Source: Bacteroidota bacterium (GTDB lineage Bacteria; Bacteroidota; Bacteroidia; SXHM01). Taken from it: 64,000 bases of DNA. A program made the translations under genes and the position numbers. The notes beneath the pieces were generated by a model that worked only from the letters and a program-made list of their open reading frames with translations, made no database searches and was not told the DNA's origin. Location: positions 1 to 64,000 of the forward strand of contig CANKAM010000014.1 of assembly GCA_947479755.1 (NCBI GenBank). Direction: 5' to 3'. This document shows, one piece after another, positions 1 to 8,788 of this stretch; the first letter of the stretch is position 1; each line of letters starts with the position of its first letter.

Positions 1-159
1 AGCCAAACCTAAATACGTTTGCGCGTATTTTACTTTTAAATCGCGTTTGGCGAGTGTTAGAATTAATGCTCTGTGCTGCACTACTTTTTTAAAATAATCC
101 GCTAACGAATCCTGTTCGGAACTGATAATTCTGGTAGGCAGGATTTTGATTTCTTCCAT
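1..159 (-). CDS. ABC-2 type polysaccharide exporter permease, N-terminal fragment
   Basis: The reverse strand has an ATG at 159 and stays open for 53 codons to the window edge. The protein begins MEEIKILPTRIISSE and runs to RDLKVKYAQTYLGLA. The last stretch matches the cytoplasmic helix just before the first membrane segment of Wzm/TagG/RfbA-type permeases (R-D-[LI]-K-V-[KR]-Y-x-Q-T-x-L-G). These permeases pair with a Wzt-type ATPase to export lipid-linked O-antigen or teichoic-acid polymers across the inner membrane. Only about a fifth of the protein is visible, and the ATPase would lie outside the window. A TAnnTTTG box sits 4 bp upstream of the ATG. The family call rests on one motif. Confidence 0.72.
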   Translation of the reverse strand, partial: MEEIKILPTRIISSEQDSLADYFKKVVQHRALILTLAKRDLKVKYAQTYLGLA

Positions 160-163
160 GTGG

Positions 164-171
164 CAAAATTA
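164..171 (-). promoter_or_regulatory. -7 box for the permease
   Basis: Read on the minus strand this is TAATTTTG, a match to the Bacteroidota -7 consensus TAnnTTTG. It ends 4 bp before the ATG at 159, so a transcript from it would be leaderless or nearly so. I see no clear -33 TTTG. Confidence 0.45.
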
Positions 172-183
172 GCATTTATAAAG

Positions 184-222
184 GCACTTCAGATACCGTA
201 AAAATGGTATCTGAATAAGTGC
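184..222. repeat. Long hairpin in the divergent intergenic region
   Basis: CAGATACC (190-197) pairs with GGTATCTG (206-213) around the 8-nt loop GTAAAAAT. The stem extends outward as GCACTT (184-189) with AAGTGC (217-222) across a 3-nt bulge, about 14 bp in all. There is no T tract, so it is not a simple terminator. It lies between the divergent permease and thiolase genes and could be an operator, a leader structure or a dispersed repeat. Confidence 0.6.
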
Positions 223-302
223 AATCAGTACTATTACAAACATAATTTTTTCTCGTTTGTTATAAATAGAGCACGCTTATTCACCATTTTAAGAATATAG
301 CT

Positions 303-310
303 TAGTTTTG
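303..310 (+). promoter_or_regulatory. -7 box upstream of the thiolase gene
   Basis: TAGTTTTG matches the Bacteroidota -7 consensus TAnnTTTG and lies 28 bp before the ATG at 339. No convincing -33 TTTG is seen at the usual distance. Confidence 0.45.
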
Positions 311-338
311 CCACTTAAACACAACCATAATTTTAATC

Positions 339-1619
339 ATGAAAAAAGTAGTAGTCATTGACGGAACCCGCACCCCATTTCTGAAAAGCGGAACAGAGTA
401 TATGGATTTATTGTCCTACCAGTTGGGGCAATTTGCTATTTCGGGATTGCTGAAAAAAACAGGGATTGACCCAAAATCGGTTGATCGTATAATTATGGGA
501 ACCGTAATTTCCAATGTAAAAACCAGCAATGTGGCGCGTGAGGCTGCTTTAACTGCCGGAATTCCTTATACAACTCCTTGCAGCACCGTTAGTCAGGCTT
601 GCATTTCGGCTAATCAGGCAATTTCAAGTGCGGTGGAGCAAATTCAGGCCGGCCAAGCCGATATCATAATTGCAGGCGGAACTGAATGTACTTCCGATGC
701 TCCTATTTTGTTTAATAAACCCATGCGTAAAAAATTGTTCAATGCACAAAAACTGAAAGGCTTTGGTGATACGATGAAGTTCATTTTCTCATTACGTCTT
801 AAAGATTTTGTTCCTGATGCACCGGCAATTGCCGAATATACTACAGGCAAAACTATGGGAGTTGACTGCGATATTCTTGCAGCTAAGTTTTCAGTTGCCC
901 GAGAAGAACAGGATAAATTTGCTTTGCGCTCACATACGCTTGCGCAAAAAGCAGTTGATGATGGGATTCTTGCACAGGAAATCACTGAAGTTGCTTTGCC
1001 TCCAAAATTTGCTGCTATAAAACAAGATAATGGAATTCGTGTTGGCAAACTGGAGAAACTTGCTTCTTTAAGTCCTGCTTTTGTTAAACCACATGGAACA
1101 TTGACTGCTGCCAATTCATCTTTTCTTACGGATGGCGCTGCGGTTGTGTTAATAATGAGCGAAGACAAAGCAAAAGAACTTGGACTGAAACCCAAAGCAT
1201 ATATCCATAACTACACGTTCACCGGTTCTGATTTAAAAGAAGAACTTTTATTGGGTCCTGCTTATGCCATTTCAAAAGTATTGAAACGTGCCAACCTTGA
1301 ACTGAAAGACATGGACGTTGTTGAATTGCACGAAGCATTTGCGGGACAGGTTCTGGCAAATATTAAATGTCTTGCTTCGGATGAATTTGCGAAAGAAAAA
1401 CTAGGCAGAGATAAAGCAGTTGGCCAAGTGAACATGGACAAACTCAACGTTCATGGTGGTTCACTGGCTATCGGACATCCGTTTGGAGCAACAGGAGCAC
1501 GTTTGGTTACAACAGTTGCCAACCGTCTGCAACGCGAAAACGGGAAATACGGCATATTGGCCGCTTGCGCTGCCGGTGCTCACGGACATGCAATGATTTT
1601 GGAACGTTACCAAAATTAA
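339..1619 (+). CDS. fadI: Acetyl-CoA C-acyltransferase (thiolase), FadI type
   Basis: This 426-residue thiolase catalyses the last step of fatty acid beta-oxidation: CoA-dependent cleavage of 3-ketoacyl-CoA to acetyl-CoA and a shortened acyl-CoA, in the cytoplasm. The nucleophilic cysteine is Cys88 in VSQACISAN. The second-half catalytic residues are His380 in AIGHPFGATGAR and Cys410 in AACAAGAHGH. The N-terminal VVIDGTRTPF is also typical. Length fits the trifunctional-complex thiolases (FadI) better than the shorter FadA forms, and the FadJ partner lies downstream, separated only by a small four-helix-bundle gene. Cotranscription with fadJ is likely unless the intervening unit disturbs it. 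Confidence 0.96.
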   Translation: MKKVVVIDGTRTPFLKSGTEYMDLLSYQLGQFAISGLLKKTGIDPKSVDRIIMGTVISNVKTSNVAREAALTAGIPYTTPCSTVSQACISANQAISSAVEQIQAGQADIIIAGGTECTSDAPILFNKPMRKKLFNAQKLKGFGDTMKFIFSLRLKDFVPDAPAIAEYTTGKTMGVDCDILAAKFSVAREEQDKFALRSHTLAQKAVDDGILAQEITEVALPPKFAAIKQDNGIRVGKLEKLASLSPAFVKPHGTLTAANSSFLTDGAAVVLIMSEDKAKELGLKPKAYIHNYTFTGSDLKEELLLGPAYAISKVLKRANLELKDMDVVELHEAFAGQVLANIKCLASDEFAKEKLGRDKAVGQVNMDKLNVHGGSLAIGHPFGATGARLVTTVANRLQRENGKYGILAACAAGAHGHAMILERYQN

Positions 1620-1623
1620 GTTT

Positions 1624-1652
1624 GCAGTTGGTAGTAGCAGTTGGCAGTTTGC
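1624..1652 (+). repeat. Left flank of the inverted repeat around the four-helix-bundle gene
   Basis: A low-complexity run built from GCAGTTGG, GTAGTAGC and AGTTGGCAG begins 5 bp after the thiolase stop. Its reverse complement resembles the sequence at 2109-2137 after the next gene, so the small gene is bracketed by imperfect inverted repeats. Confidence 0.65.
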
Positions 1653-1686
1653 GACACTTTTATAACAGCACAAAATAAAAGATAGA

Positions 1687-2079
1687 ATGGGTTCATTTAA
1701 AGACCTTATTGCTTACAAAAAATCATTTGAACTCGCTATGGATATTTTTGTCCTTTCAAAAAAATTTCCACAGGAGGAAAAGTATTCTCTTACTGACCAG
1801 ATAAGACGCTCGTCACGCTCAGTTTCTGCATGTATAGCTGAGTCTTATAGAAAAAGAAGATACGAAGCACATTTTATCAGCAAACTTACTGATGCAGATA
1901 TGGAAAACAGCGAAACTGAAGTATGGCTTGACTTTGCATTAAGATGTGGCTACATTTCTGACCTTGAAAATCAAAATTTAATTTTAAGAGTCAACGAAGT
2001 TGGCAAACTCATTAATTATATGATAGCAAATCCTGAAAAATTTATGTCAAGCAATACTACGCGCAAGGTTGCCAACTAA
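1687..2079 (+). CDS. Four-helix bundle protein (S23 / 23S rRNA IVP family)
   Basis: A 130-residue all-helical protein with the family signature: FKDLIAYKKSFELAM near the N-terminus, LTDQIRRSSRSVSACIAE in helix 2 and a conserved aromatic/acidic C-terminal half. The family was first met as ORFs inside intervening sequences of bacterial 23S rRNA genes. The free-standing copies in Bacteroidota have no assigned biochemical role, and none is claimed here. The gene sits between fadI and fadJ, unrelated functionally, and imperfect inverted repeats lie on both sides. Its last codons (VAN, stop) fall in a GCCAACT word shared with the right flank. This looks like an acquired unit rather than an original operon member. 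Confidence 0.88.
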   Translation: MGSFKDLIAYKKSFELAMDIFVLSKKFPQEEKYSLTDQIRRSSRSVSACIAESYRKRRYEAHFISKLTDADMENSETEVWLDFALRCGYISDLENQNLILRVNEVGKLINYMIANPEKFMSSNTTRKVAN

Positions 2080-2108
2080 ATACTACAAACTACCGACTTG
2101 ATTTATCT

Positions 2109-2137
2109 GCCAACTACAAACTACCAACCACCAACTG
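2109..2137 (-). repeat. Right flank of the inverted repeat around the four-helix-bundle gene
   Basis: Tandem words GCCAACTAC, AAACTACCAACC and ACCAACTG are, in reverse complement, close to the left flank at 1624-1652. A degenerate copy (GCCAACTAAATACTACAAAC) overlaps the stop of the preceding gene. The run ends 6 bp before the fadJ start codon. Confidence 0.65.
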
Positions 2138-2143
2138 ATTTAT

Positions 2144-4273
2144 ATGAAAAACCAATACGCAGAAATTGAAAAACGTGGCGACATCGCCATTCTCTGGCTT
2201 GATCAACAAGGTGAGAAAATAAACAAGATTTCTCCCGAACTGATTGATGTTTTTACCAAACTATTTGAAGAAGTGGATAATGACCCTTCCGTGAAAGCTG
2301 CCATCTTGATCAGCCGCAAAAAAGATTTTATTGCCGGTGCTGATATTGAAGCATTTCAGAAAGTGAAAAAGCCGGGCGACTTTGCGCCTGTTACCCGCAA
2401 GGGGCACGAAGGCTTAGCCAAAATTGCTAACTCTAAAAAGCCGGTCGTAGCTGCTATTCACGGAGCTTGTTTGGGTGCAGGATTGGAAATTGCATTGGCT
2501 TGTCACGCACGTATTTGTGCGGATGAAGGAACAAATCTTGCGCTTCCTGAGGTGCAGTTGGGCTTACTTCCGGGTGGTGGCGGAACACAGCGTTTGCCAC
2601 GCTTGGTAGGCATTCAAAAAGCATTGGACATGATGCTTACCGGCAAAACCATTTATGCACGCCCTGCCCTAAAAATGGGTTTGGTTGACCGCATGACTCA
2701 AAAATCAGAATTGCTGAATGGCGCTATTGCATTGGCTCAGGAACTGATCAAACGTCCGTTGGTTCGCAAGCGCAAAAAGACGTTAGTGGATAGATTATTA
2801 GAAGATAATCCTATCGGGCGCAACCTTATTTTCAAGAAAGCAAAAGAGATGGTTGACCGCCAGACTCAGGGCAACTATCCTGCGCCTTACAAGATTTTAG
2901 AGTGTGTGCAGATTGGCATGAACCAAGGCGAGAAAGCAGGCTATGAGGCCGAAGTAATCAAGTTTGAGCAACTCGTTCTTTCACCCGAAAGTGCGCAGTT
3001 GATTAATATTTTCTTTGCCATGACCGAGATGAAAAAGAATCCGATGGCGGATAAAGTAAAACCGTTTAACCGTGTTGCTATGCTGGGTGCGGGCTTTATG
3101 GGCGCAGGCATTGCCGAGGTTACGGCAGTGAAAGGCGTTCCTGTAATTCTTAAAGATTTGAAAGACGAATATGTTGCCAACGGCAAAAAAACTATCTGGG
3201 ATAATCTTTACAAAAAAGTAAAACGCAAAGCCATGAGCCGCACCGATGCTGACAGCATTATCGGGCGTGTTTGGGGACAAACGGATTTCACGGGCTTCGC
3301 GCATTGCGATATTGTTATTGAAGCTGTTTTGGAAGATATTAAGGTAAAGCAAAACGTGCTTGCTGATGTGGAAGCAAACACAAAGGACACCTGCATTTTC
3401 GCGTCCAACACTTCATCGCTGCCTATTACGCAGATTGCAAAACATGCAAAACGTCCCGAGAATGTGATTGGTATGCACTACTTCTCCCCTGTTCCTAAAA
3501 TGCCGCTTTTGGAAATTATTGTTACCGACAAAACTGCGGATTGGGTTACTGCAACCTGTCTGGAACTGGGCATAAAACAAGGCAAAACCTGTATCGTTGT
3601 AAAAGATGGTCCGGGTTTTTATACCACGCGCATTCTTGCTCCTTATAGTAATGAAGCATTGTTACTTCTTGACGAAGGCGCAGATGCTTTGCAAATAGAC
3701 AAAGCGTTGAAAAAATTTGGTTTCCCGGTAGGACCCATTACGCTGATGGACGAAGTGGGCATTGATGTTGGCGCACATATTATGAAGGGCGAGCTGACCA
3801 CCGAATTTGCTATGAAACGCGAAGGCGCGAAAATATCACAAGGTATTGCACGCCTGTACGATGCCGGTTTCAAAGGCCGCAAAAACAAGAAAGGCTTTTA
3901 TAAATACGATGAGAAAGGCAAAAAACTGAGCGGACAAATTGACCCCGAAATGTATAACCACTTTGGCGGACCTAACCGCAAAAAGTTTGACGACCTGGAG
4001 ATACAACAACGCATGGCCATGCTGATGGTAAACGAAGCCGCGCAATGTTTGCAGGAAGGCATTCTTGCTTCACCACGCGATGGTGATATTGGCGCTATCT
4101 TCGGGTTGGGCTTTGCACCGTTCACTGGCGGGCCGTTCCGTTACCTTGATACTTTGGGCGCACAAAAGGCTGTTGACATAATGAATGCTTTAAAAGACAA
4201 ACACGGGCTGCGCTTTAAACCTGCTGATATTATTGTGGAGAAAGCGAAGAGCGGGAAGAAGTTTTATGACTAA
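2144..4273 (+). CDS. fadJ: Bifunctional enoyl-CoA hydratase / 3-hydroxyacyl-CoA dehydrogenase, FadJ type
   Basis: This 709-residue fusion does the two middle steps of beta-oxidation: hydration of trans-2-enoyl-CoA, then NAD-dependent oxidation to 3-ketoacyl-CoA for the thiolase. Residues 1-190 are a crotonase domain with oxyanion-hole segments GADIEAF and GACLGAGLEIALA and the catalytic-Glu region LPEVQLGLLPGGGGTQ. From about residue 305 comes a Rossmann NAD site, MLGAGFMGAGIAE, then FASNTSSLPI and the catalytic-His segment GMHYFSPVPKMPLLEI. Two C-terminal 3HCDH helical domains follow (around KDGPGFYTTRIL and FGLGFAPFTGGPFRY). Length is normal for the family and no key residue is missing. Confidence 0.97.
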   Translation: MKNQYAEIEKRGDIAILWLDQQGEKINKISPELIDVFTKLFEEVDNDPSVKAAILISRKKDFIAGADIEAFQKVKKPGDFAPVTRKGHEGLAKIANSKKPVVAAIHGACLGAGLEIALACHARICADEGTNLALPEVQLGLLPGGGGTQRLPRLVGIQKALDMMLTGKTIYARPALKMGLVDRMTQKSELLNGAIALAQELIKRPLVRKRKKTLVDRLLEDNPIGRNLIFKKAKEMVDRQTQGNYPAPYKILECVQIGMNQGEKAGYEAEVIKFEQLVLSPESAQLINIFFAMTEMKKNPMADKVKPFNRVAMLGAGFMGAGIAEVTAVKGVPVILKDLKDEYVANGKKTIWDNLYKKVKRKAMSRTDADSIIGRVWGQTDFTGFAHCDIVIEAVLEDIKVKQNVLADVEANTKDTCIFASNTSSLPITQIAKHAKRPENVIGMHYFSPVPKMPLLEIIVTDKTADWVTATCLELGIKQGKTCIVVKDGPGFYTTRILAPYSNEALLLLDEGADALQIDKALKKFGFPVGPITLMDEVGIDVGAHIMKGELTTEFAMKREGAKISQGIARLYDAGFKGRKNKKGFYKYDEKGKKLSGQIDPEMYNHFGGPNRKKFDDLEIQQRMAMLMVNEAAQCLQEGILASPRDGDIGAIFGLGFAPFTGGPFRYLDTLGAQKAVDIMNALKDKHGLRFKPADIIVEKAKSGKKFYD

Positions 4274-4288
4274 TCTTTAGTTTTTATC

Positions 4289-5080
4289 GTGCATTTTGTT
4301 GACCAACTTGGTCGAAAAATTAACATTGAGTTATATTCTCAATTAAGAATAATTTCCCTCGTGCCCTCCCAAACCGAATTGCTTTTTGATTTAGGTTTGG
4401 ACGGAGAAGTGGTGGGCATCACCAAATTCTGCATTCACCCGAAAGAGAAAGTAGTGCAAAAGGAAAAAGTAGGCGGCACCAAAAACCTGAACATCGAAAA
4501 AATAATAGCGCTGAAGCCAACGCTGATAATTGCCAACAAAGAAGAAAACGAAAAGGAACAAATAGAAGAATTAGCAAAGCATTTCCCTGTCTGGATAAGC
4601 GATGTAATCGATTTACACAGCGCATTGGAAATGATTACTGCCGTTGGAAAAATGACCGGAAGAGAAAAAGTAGCGGAAGAATTAAACCAAAAGATTACAG
4701 AAAATTTCTCTGCGCCCTTTGCGCCTCTGCGGTTAAAAAAGGTCGCTTACTTCATCTGGCAAAACCCCATGATGGTTGCAGGCAACAAAACTTTTATCAA
4801 CGATATGATGCAACGCTGCGGCTTTAAAAATTGCTTTCAAAACCTGAAAGGACATTATCCTGAAATAAGCTTAGCGCAGTTGCAGCAGGCAAATCCCGAG
4901 GTGATACTACTTTCGTCAGAGCCTTTTCCTTTTAAAGAAAAGCATATTGAAGCATTCAGCAAAATTTGTCCGCAGGCAAAAATTATGTTGGTTGATGGCG
5001 AACTGTTTTCATGGTATGGCTCGCGGCTATTGCACGCTCCCTCCTATTTCCAAAAACTGGCCGCAAGTTTGCAGCCTTAA
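4289..5080 (+). CDS. Helical-backbone metal receptor / cobalamin-binding-protein-like (BtuF fold)
   Basis: A 263-residue class III substrate-binding-like protein. Features are the opening RIISLVPSQTELLFDLGL, the GITKFCIHP loop, the ALKPTLIIAN segment and the C-terminal IMLVDGELFSWYGSRL. Such proteins usually bind vitamin B12, haem or Fe-siderophore for an ABC importer. This one has no signal peptide or lipobox and no transporter genes nearby, so ligand and location are open. The likely start is GTG at 4289, 15 bp after fadJ, with no better ATG before the conserved fold. A repeat-like segment lies in frame within the gene (4707-4739). The 3' end precedes the kinase gene closely. Confidence 0.82.
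   Translation: MHFVDQLGRKINIELYSQLRIISLVPSQTELLFDLGLDGEVVGITKFCIHPKEKVVQKEKVGGTKNLNIEKIIALKPTLIIANKEENEKEQIEELAKHFPVWISDVIDLHSALEMITAVGKMTGREKVAEELNQKITENFSAPFAPLRLKKVAYFIWQNPMMVAGNKTFINDMMQRCGFKNCFQNLKGHYPEISLAQLQQANPEVILLSSEPFPFKEKHIEAFSKICPQAKIMLVDGELFSWYGSRLLHAPSYFQKLAASLQP
4707..4739 (+). repeat. In-frame intragenic repeat element (CTTTGCG-type)
   Basis: The stretch contains CTCTGCGCCCTTTGCGCCTC followed by TGCGGTTAAAAA. It resembles the CTTTGCG repeats at 23608-23672 and a type I know from intergenic regions of many Bacteroidota. Here it is read as APFAPLRLKK in the middle of the binding-protein gene, near the expected linker between the two lobes, without breaking the frame. Confidence 0.5.
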
Positions 5081-5112
5081 AAGCCCTGCAAAATTTTGTA
5101 GGTTTGTTTCCT

Positions 5113-8100
5113 GTGAAGCTCGGCACCAAAAAATTACTTATTTACCTGCTATCAGCCTTGCTGTTGTTGACGGCTTCGCAGCTGTTTAACAAAGGTTCGT
5201 GGTTTCATCCCTCACTTGAAAAACAGGCTGCGCAGTTTCAAAACAAATTGCTTGAAAAAGAAACACTGCTTGATAAAAAACTGGACGAGCTTGTAAAACA
5301 AACTCAACACAGCAACGATTACAACAGCTTTACAAGTCTTGGCTTTGGTGATTTATTTGCCGAAGAAGGCATGTTGTTCCTCACTTATGAAAACGATGAA
5401 CTCAAATTCTGGAGCAATAACTCAATTGCCGCAATTGATAAACTAACAACGCGCAGAAATTACGAGACTCCCCTGCAGAAGCTAAGTAACGGCTGGTACC
5501 TGAGCAAAACACAAAAAGCGGGAAACAAAACCTACATCGGTTTGCTGCTCATCAAAAACGAATACCCGTTTGAGAATAACTATTTAAAAAACGAATTCAA
5601 CAAATGCCTCGATGTTGAAGACGAACTGGAAATAACTCCAGAACTAACAAAGGAACCCCTTGAAATAAAAACAAAAAACGGCACCTACCTTTTGTCTGTT
5701 GACAAAGGAAAAGAAGTGTCCCACATTGATGTTCACCAGGTAACAAGTATTATCTTATTCATTGCGGGATTATTTTTTCTGCTGCTTTTCTTTTACACGA
5801 TTTTCAACTTCTCTTCAAGCGCAAAACTTGTTTTTTTCTCGTTGGCTGTTTTGCTTATACGTGCTGCAATGCTGTATTTTCAGTATCCGGCAGCGCTTTA
5901 TTCGCTTCCGCTTTTTGATCCCGCGTATCATGCCTCTTCTGCCATGTTTCCTTCGCTCGGAGATTTTTTGCTGAACATTTTTACCATTGCCGGACTTACT
6001 TTTTATATCACCAACAAAATAACTTTCAGCACTTCAGCTAAAGGAATTGCAAGTTCTTCTATGTTGCTGCTATTTGCGCTTAGTCTGCATTTTCCCATCG
6101 CTTATTTATTCGAGCGTTTGATTGTGGATTCAGATATTGATTTCACCATCAACAATCTTTTTACGTTGAATTTTTTCAGTTATGCAGGCTTGTTAATTAC
6201 AGGCTTGATGTTGCTTACATGGTTTTTTATTTTCAACAATGTTGTTGAATTTATTTCAGGAAATAGTCTCAGACAAAAGCTCAGCTCCTACACTATTGCA
6301 GTCTTAGCTTTTATTGTAATTGCCCTGCTTACAGGCAAAGCAGACTGGAGCGGCATAGGAATTACAGCAATGATTTGTGGCGGAATCATTATAATCAAAG
6401 AGCAGGAAAAAGTTTCACGTTCATTTTTTTCAGCCGCTGCATTGCTACTTGGGTTTTCGGTGTATGCAGCTTATTCATTGGCAAATTTTCACAAAGAAAA
6501 GGTAGAAATAAAAGCGCGCTTCTATGCCGAAAAGCTTGCTGCCGAGCGCGACCCTGTTGCCGAATATGTATTTTCAGAAGTTGCAGAAGAAATCAAAAAC
6601 GACCGTGTAATAAAAAACTTCATCACGCTTTTGCCGCAAAAACAAGACGAGTTTTTTTCGCGCGTTGAACAAAAATTCCTGAACGATTATTTGCAAAAAT
6701 ATGAAGTACGGATAATCGTATTTAACACAAATGACACCCTCATTGCTTCAAACAACAAGCTAACACGAACAGCTGATTTTTACAAATCGCTTGAAACTTC
6801 ATCCAAGCCAACTTCCGGTAAATCATTAGTTTATTCTTACGAAACAACCAATGAAATCAACTACCTCGGAAAAATCATTTTCTCAAACAATAGCAGAGAC
6901 TCTGTTCAAAAACAAACAACCGTCTTTATTGAGTTTGAAGAAAAGTCTTCAAAAAACGAATTAGGCTTCCCCGAGTTATTGCTCGACAAAAATGTAGACG
7001 ATGATAAGAGCTTAGAAGATTACTCTTTTGCAGTTTACCGCGATGGAAAAATTGTTTCTGCAAATGGCGATTTCAGTTACAGTGCAGACGAACCTGCCGT
7101 GCAATTGCACAACGAAAAATTTGAGTTCCGCTCTTCGGGCAACTGGAGGCATCTGTTTTATAAGCCCAACCCCGATACCTTGATTCTGTTAAGCCGTCCG
7201 CAGCTTACAACATTTCAAAAACTAACGGGCGTTTCGTTTCTTTTCCTTTTATATTCCTGTTTTCTTCTGGTAACACTTGCGGGATATTCACTGATAAATT
7301 TCAAAAAACCCGAAACCGGAAACTTCCGTTACCGCATTAATATTTCAATCATTTCTATTCTTACTATTTTTCTTTTACTGATTGGTTTTGCCACCATCTA
7401 TTATGTAGAAACAGAATACCGCCACAAGAACAGTGAAGCCATCAGCGAAAAAATCCGTTCGGTGTTAATTGAACTGGAAAACAAATCATCTAAAACCGAA
7501 GATTTTTACGGCAACACCGAGCAATTGAGTTATACGATGAACAAATTTTCAAAAGTATTTTTCACCGATATTAATCTGTACGATACCAAAGGAGAACTCA
7601 TTGTTTCAACACGCCCGCGCCTGTTTGACATCGGACTTACTTCCAAAAAATTAAATCCGGAAGCATCTTTCTCCATGCTGGTGCAAAAGAAAACCTTGTT
7701 TGTTCACAACGAAAATATCGGTGCGCTGAGTTTTCTTTCTGCTTACGCACCGCTTACCAACAGCAGTGGAGAAACAGTTGCTTACCTTAACCTGCCTTAT
7801 TTTGCTAAACAAAGTGGTTTGCAAAAAGAAATTCTAACGCTGCTCTCTGCTTTGGTCAATATCTATGTGTTGCTCATTATTATTGCCGTTGCGGTGGCCA
7901 TCTTCATCTCCAGAAAAATAACGGAGCCATTTGATGCCATCGGGAAAAATATTCAACAGGTGAAACTCGGAAAAGAAAACAAACCGATTGAATGGAACAG
8001 CGATGATGAAATCGGACGGCTTGTTAAAGAGTACAACAACATGATTCAAAAGTTGGGCGAAAGCGCTGAAACACTTGCAAAATCAGAACGTGAATCGGCA

Positions 8101-8766
8101 TGGCGCGAGATGGCGAAACAAGTGGCGCACGAGATAAAAAATCCGTTAACACCGATGAAGCTGAGTGTGCAACACTTACAGCATTCCTACAAAGAACAAC
8201 GTCCGGGTTGGGATAAAAACATTGAGCGCATGACACAGACAATGATCGAGCAGATTGACACACTCGCGCATATTGCTTCTGAGTTTTCGAACTTCGCAAA
8301 AATGCCTAAAGCCAACAATGAAAAAATAAATATTGCAGACACAATTACCAATGTTGTTGCGCTTTACAACGAAACGGAAAATTGCAAAATTGAATTCAAT
8401 TCTGTGGTCAATAATCTCTTTGTCCTTGCCGACCGCGAGCAATTGCAACGTGTTTTTAATAACCTGATTAAAAACGCAATTCAGTCTGTTCCTGAAACAC
8501 GCGAAGGAAAGATTTTCATCACTCTTGAAAAGCCGAATAATACTGTTTTAATAAAAATTCAGGATAACGGAACCGGCATCAGCGATGAAATGAAAGACAA
8601 AATTTTCACACCCAACTTCACGACCAAAAGCACAGGAATGGGGCTTGGACTGGCAATGGTGAAAAGCATTATTGAAAACTGCGGTGGCGTAATTTGGTTT
8701 GAAACAATTGTGGATAAAGGCACTGTATTTTTTATTGCGCTGCCACTTATTCCTTCCGAAAATTAA
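5113..8766 (+). CDS. Large membrane sensor histidine kinase, NtrY-like
   Basis: About 1217 residues from the GTG at 5113. An upstream in-frame ATG at 5011 would overlap the previous gene by 70 bp and put 34 non-membrane residues before the first hydrophobic segment (KKLLIYLLSALLLLTASQLF). Several transmembrane helices, including a multi-pass cluster at about residues 210-460, alternate with two periplasmic-like regions. A last TM leads into a HAMP domain (about 933-983) and a HisKA domain with phospho-acceptor His1006 in QVAHEIKNPLTPMKLS. The ATPase domain shows the N box FNNLIKNAIQSV, G1 DNGTGISD and G2 GMGLGLAMVKSI. The HEIKNPLTPMKLS H-box is that of NtrY/PAS-type kinases that feed NtrC-like activators. 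No response regulator lies next to it, so its partner is unknown. Confidence 0.92.
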   Translation: MKLGTKKLLIYLLSALLLLTASQLFNKGSWFHPSLEKQAAQFQNKLLEKETLLDKKLDELVKQTQHSNDYNSFTSLGFGDLFAEEGMLFLTYENDELKFWSNNSIAAIDKLTTRRNYETPLQKLSNGWYLSKTQKAGNKTYIGLLLIKNEYPFENNYLKNEFNKCLDVEDELEITPELTKEPLEIKTKNGTYLLSVDKGKEVSHIDVHQVTSIILFIAGLFFLLLFFYTIFNFSSSAKLVFFSLAVLLIRAAMLYFQYPAALYSLPLFDPAYHASSAMFPSLGDFLLNIFTIAGLTFYITNKITFSTSAKGIASSSMLLLFALSLHFPIAYLFERLIVDSDIDFTINNLFTLNFFSYAGLLITGLMLLTWFFIFNNVVEFISGNSLRQKLSSYTIAVLAFIVIALLTGKADWSGIGITAMICGGIIIIKEQEKVSRSFFSAAALLLGFSVYAAYSLANFHKEKVEIKARFYAEKLAAERDPVAEYVFSEVAEEIKNDRVIKNFITLLPQKQDEFFSRVEQKFLNDYLQKYEVRIIVFNTNDTLIASNNKLTRTADFYKSLETSSKPTSGKSLVYSYETTNEINYLGKIIFSNNSRDSVQKQTTVFIEFEEKSSKNELGFPELLLDKNVDDDKSLEDYSFAVYRDGKIVSANGDFSYSADEPAVQLHNEKFEFRSSGNWRHLFYKPNPDTLILLSRPQLTTFQKLTGVSFLFLLYSCFLLVTLAGYSLINFKKPETGNFRYRINISIISILTIFLLLIGFATIYYVETEYRHKNSEAISEKIRSVLIELENKSSKTEDFYGNTEQLSYTMNKFSKVFFTDINLYDTKGELIVSTRPRLFDIGLTSKKLNPEASFSMLVQKKTLFVHNENIGALSFLSAYAPLTNSSGETVAYLNLPYFAKQSGLQKEILTLLSALVNIYVLLIIIAVAVAIFISRKITEPFDAIGKNIQQVKLGKENKPIEWNSDDEIGRLVKEYNNMIQKLGESAETLAKSERESAWREMAKQVAHEIKNPLTPMKLSVQHLQHSYKEQRPGWDKNIERMTQTMIEQIDTLAHIASEFSNFAKMPKANNEKINIADTITNVVALYNETENCKIEFNSVVNNLFVLADREQLQRVFNNLIKNAIQSVPETREGKIFITLEKPNNTVLIKIQDNGTGISDEMKDKIFTPNFTTKSTGMGLGLAMVKSIIENCGGVIWFETIVDKGTVFFIALPLIPSEN

Positions 8767-8788
8767 CAATTGCTTAAAGCAATTCCCT

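Noticed and set aside
644-1195. 183-residue minus-strand frame
   Set aside because: It is antisense to the conserved thiolase core and has no family features; an ordinary shadow frame.
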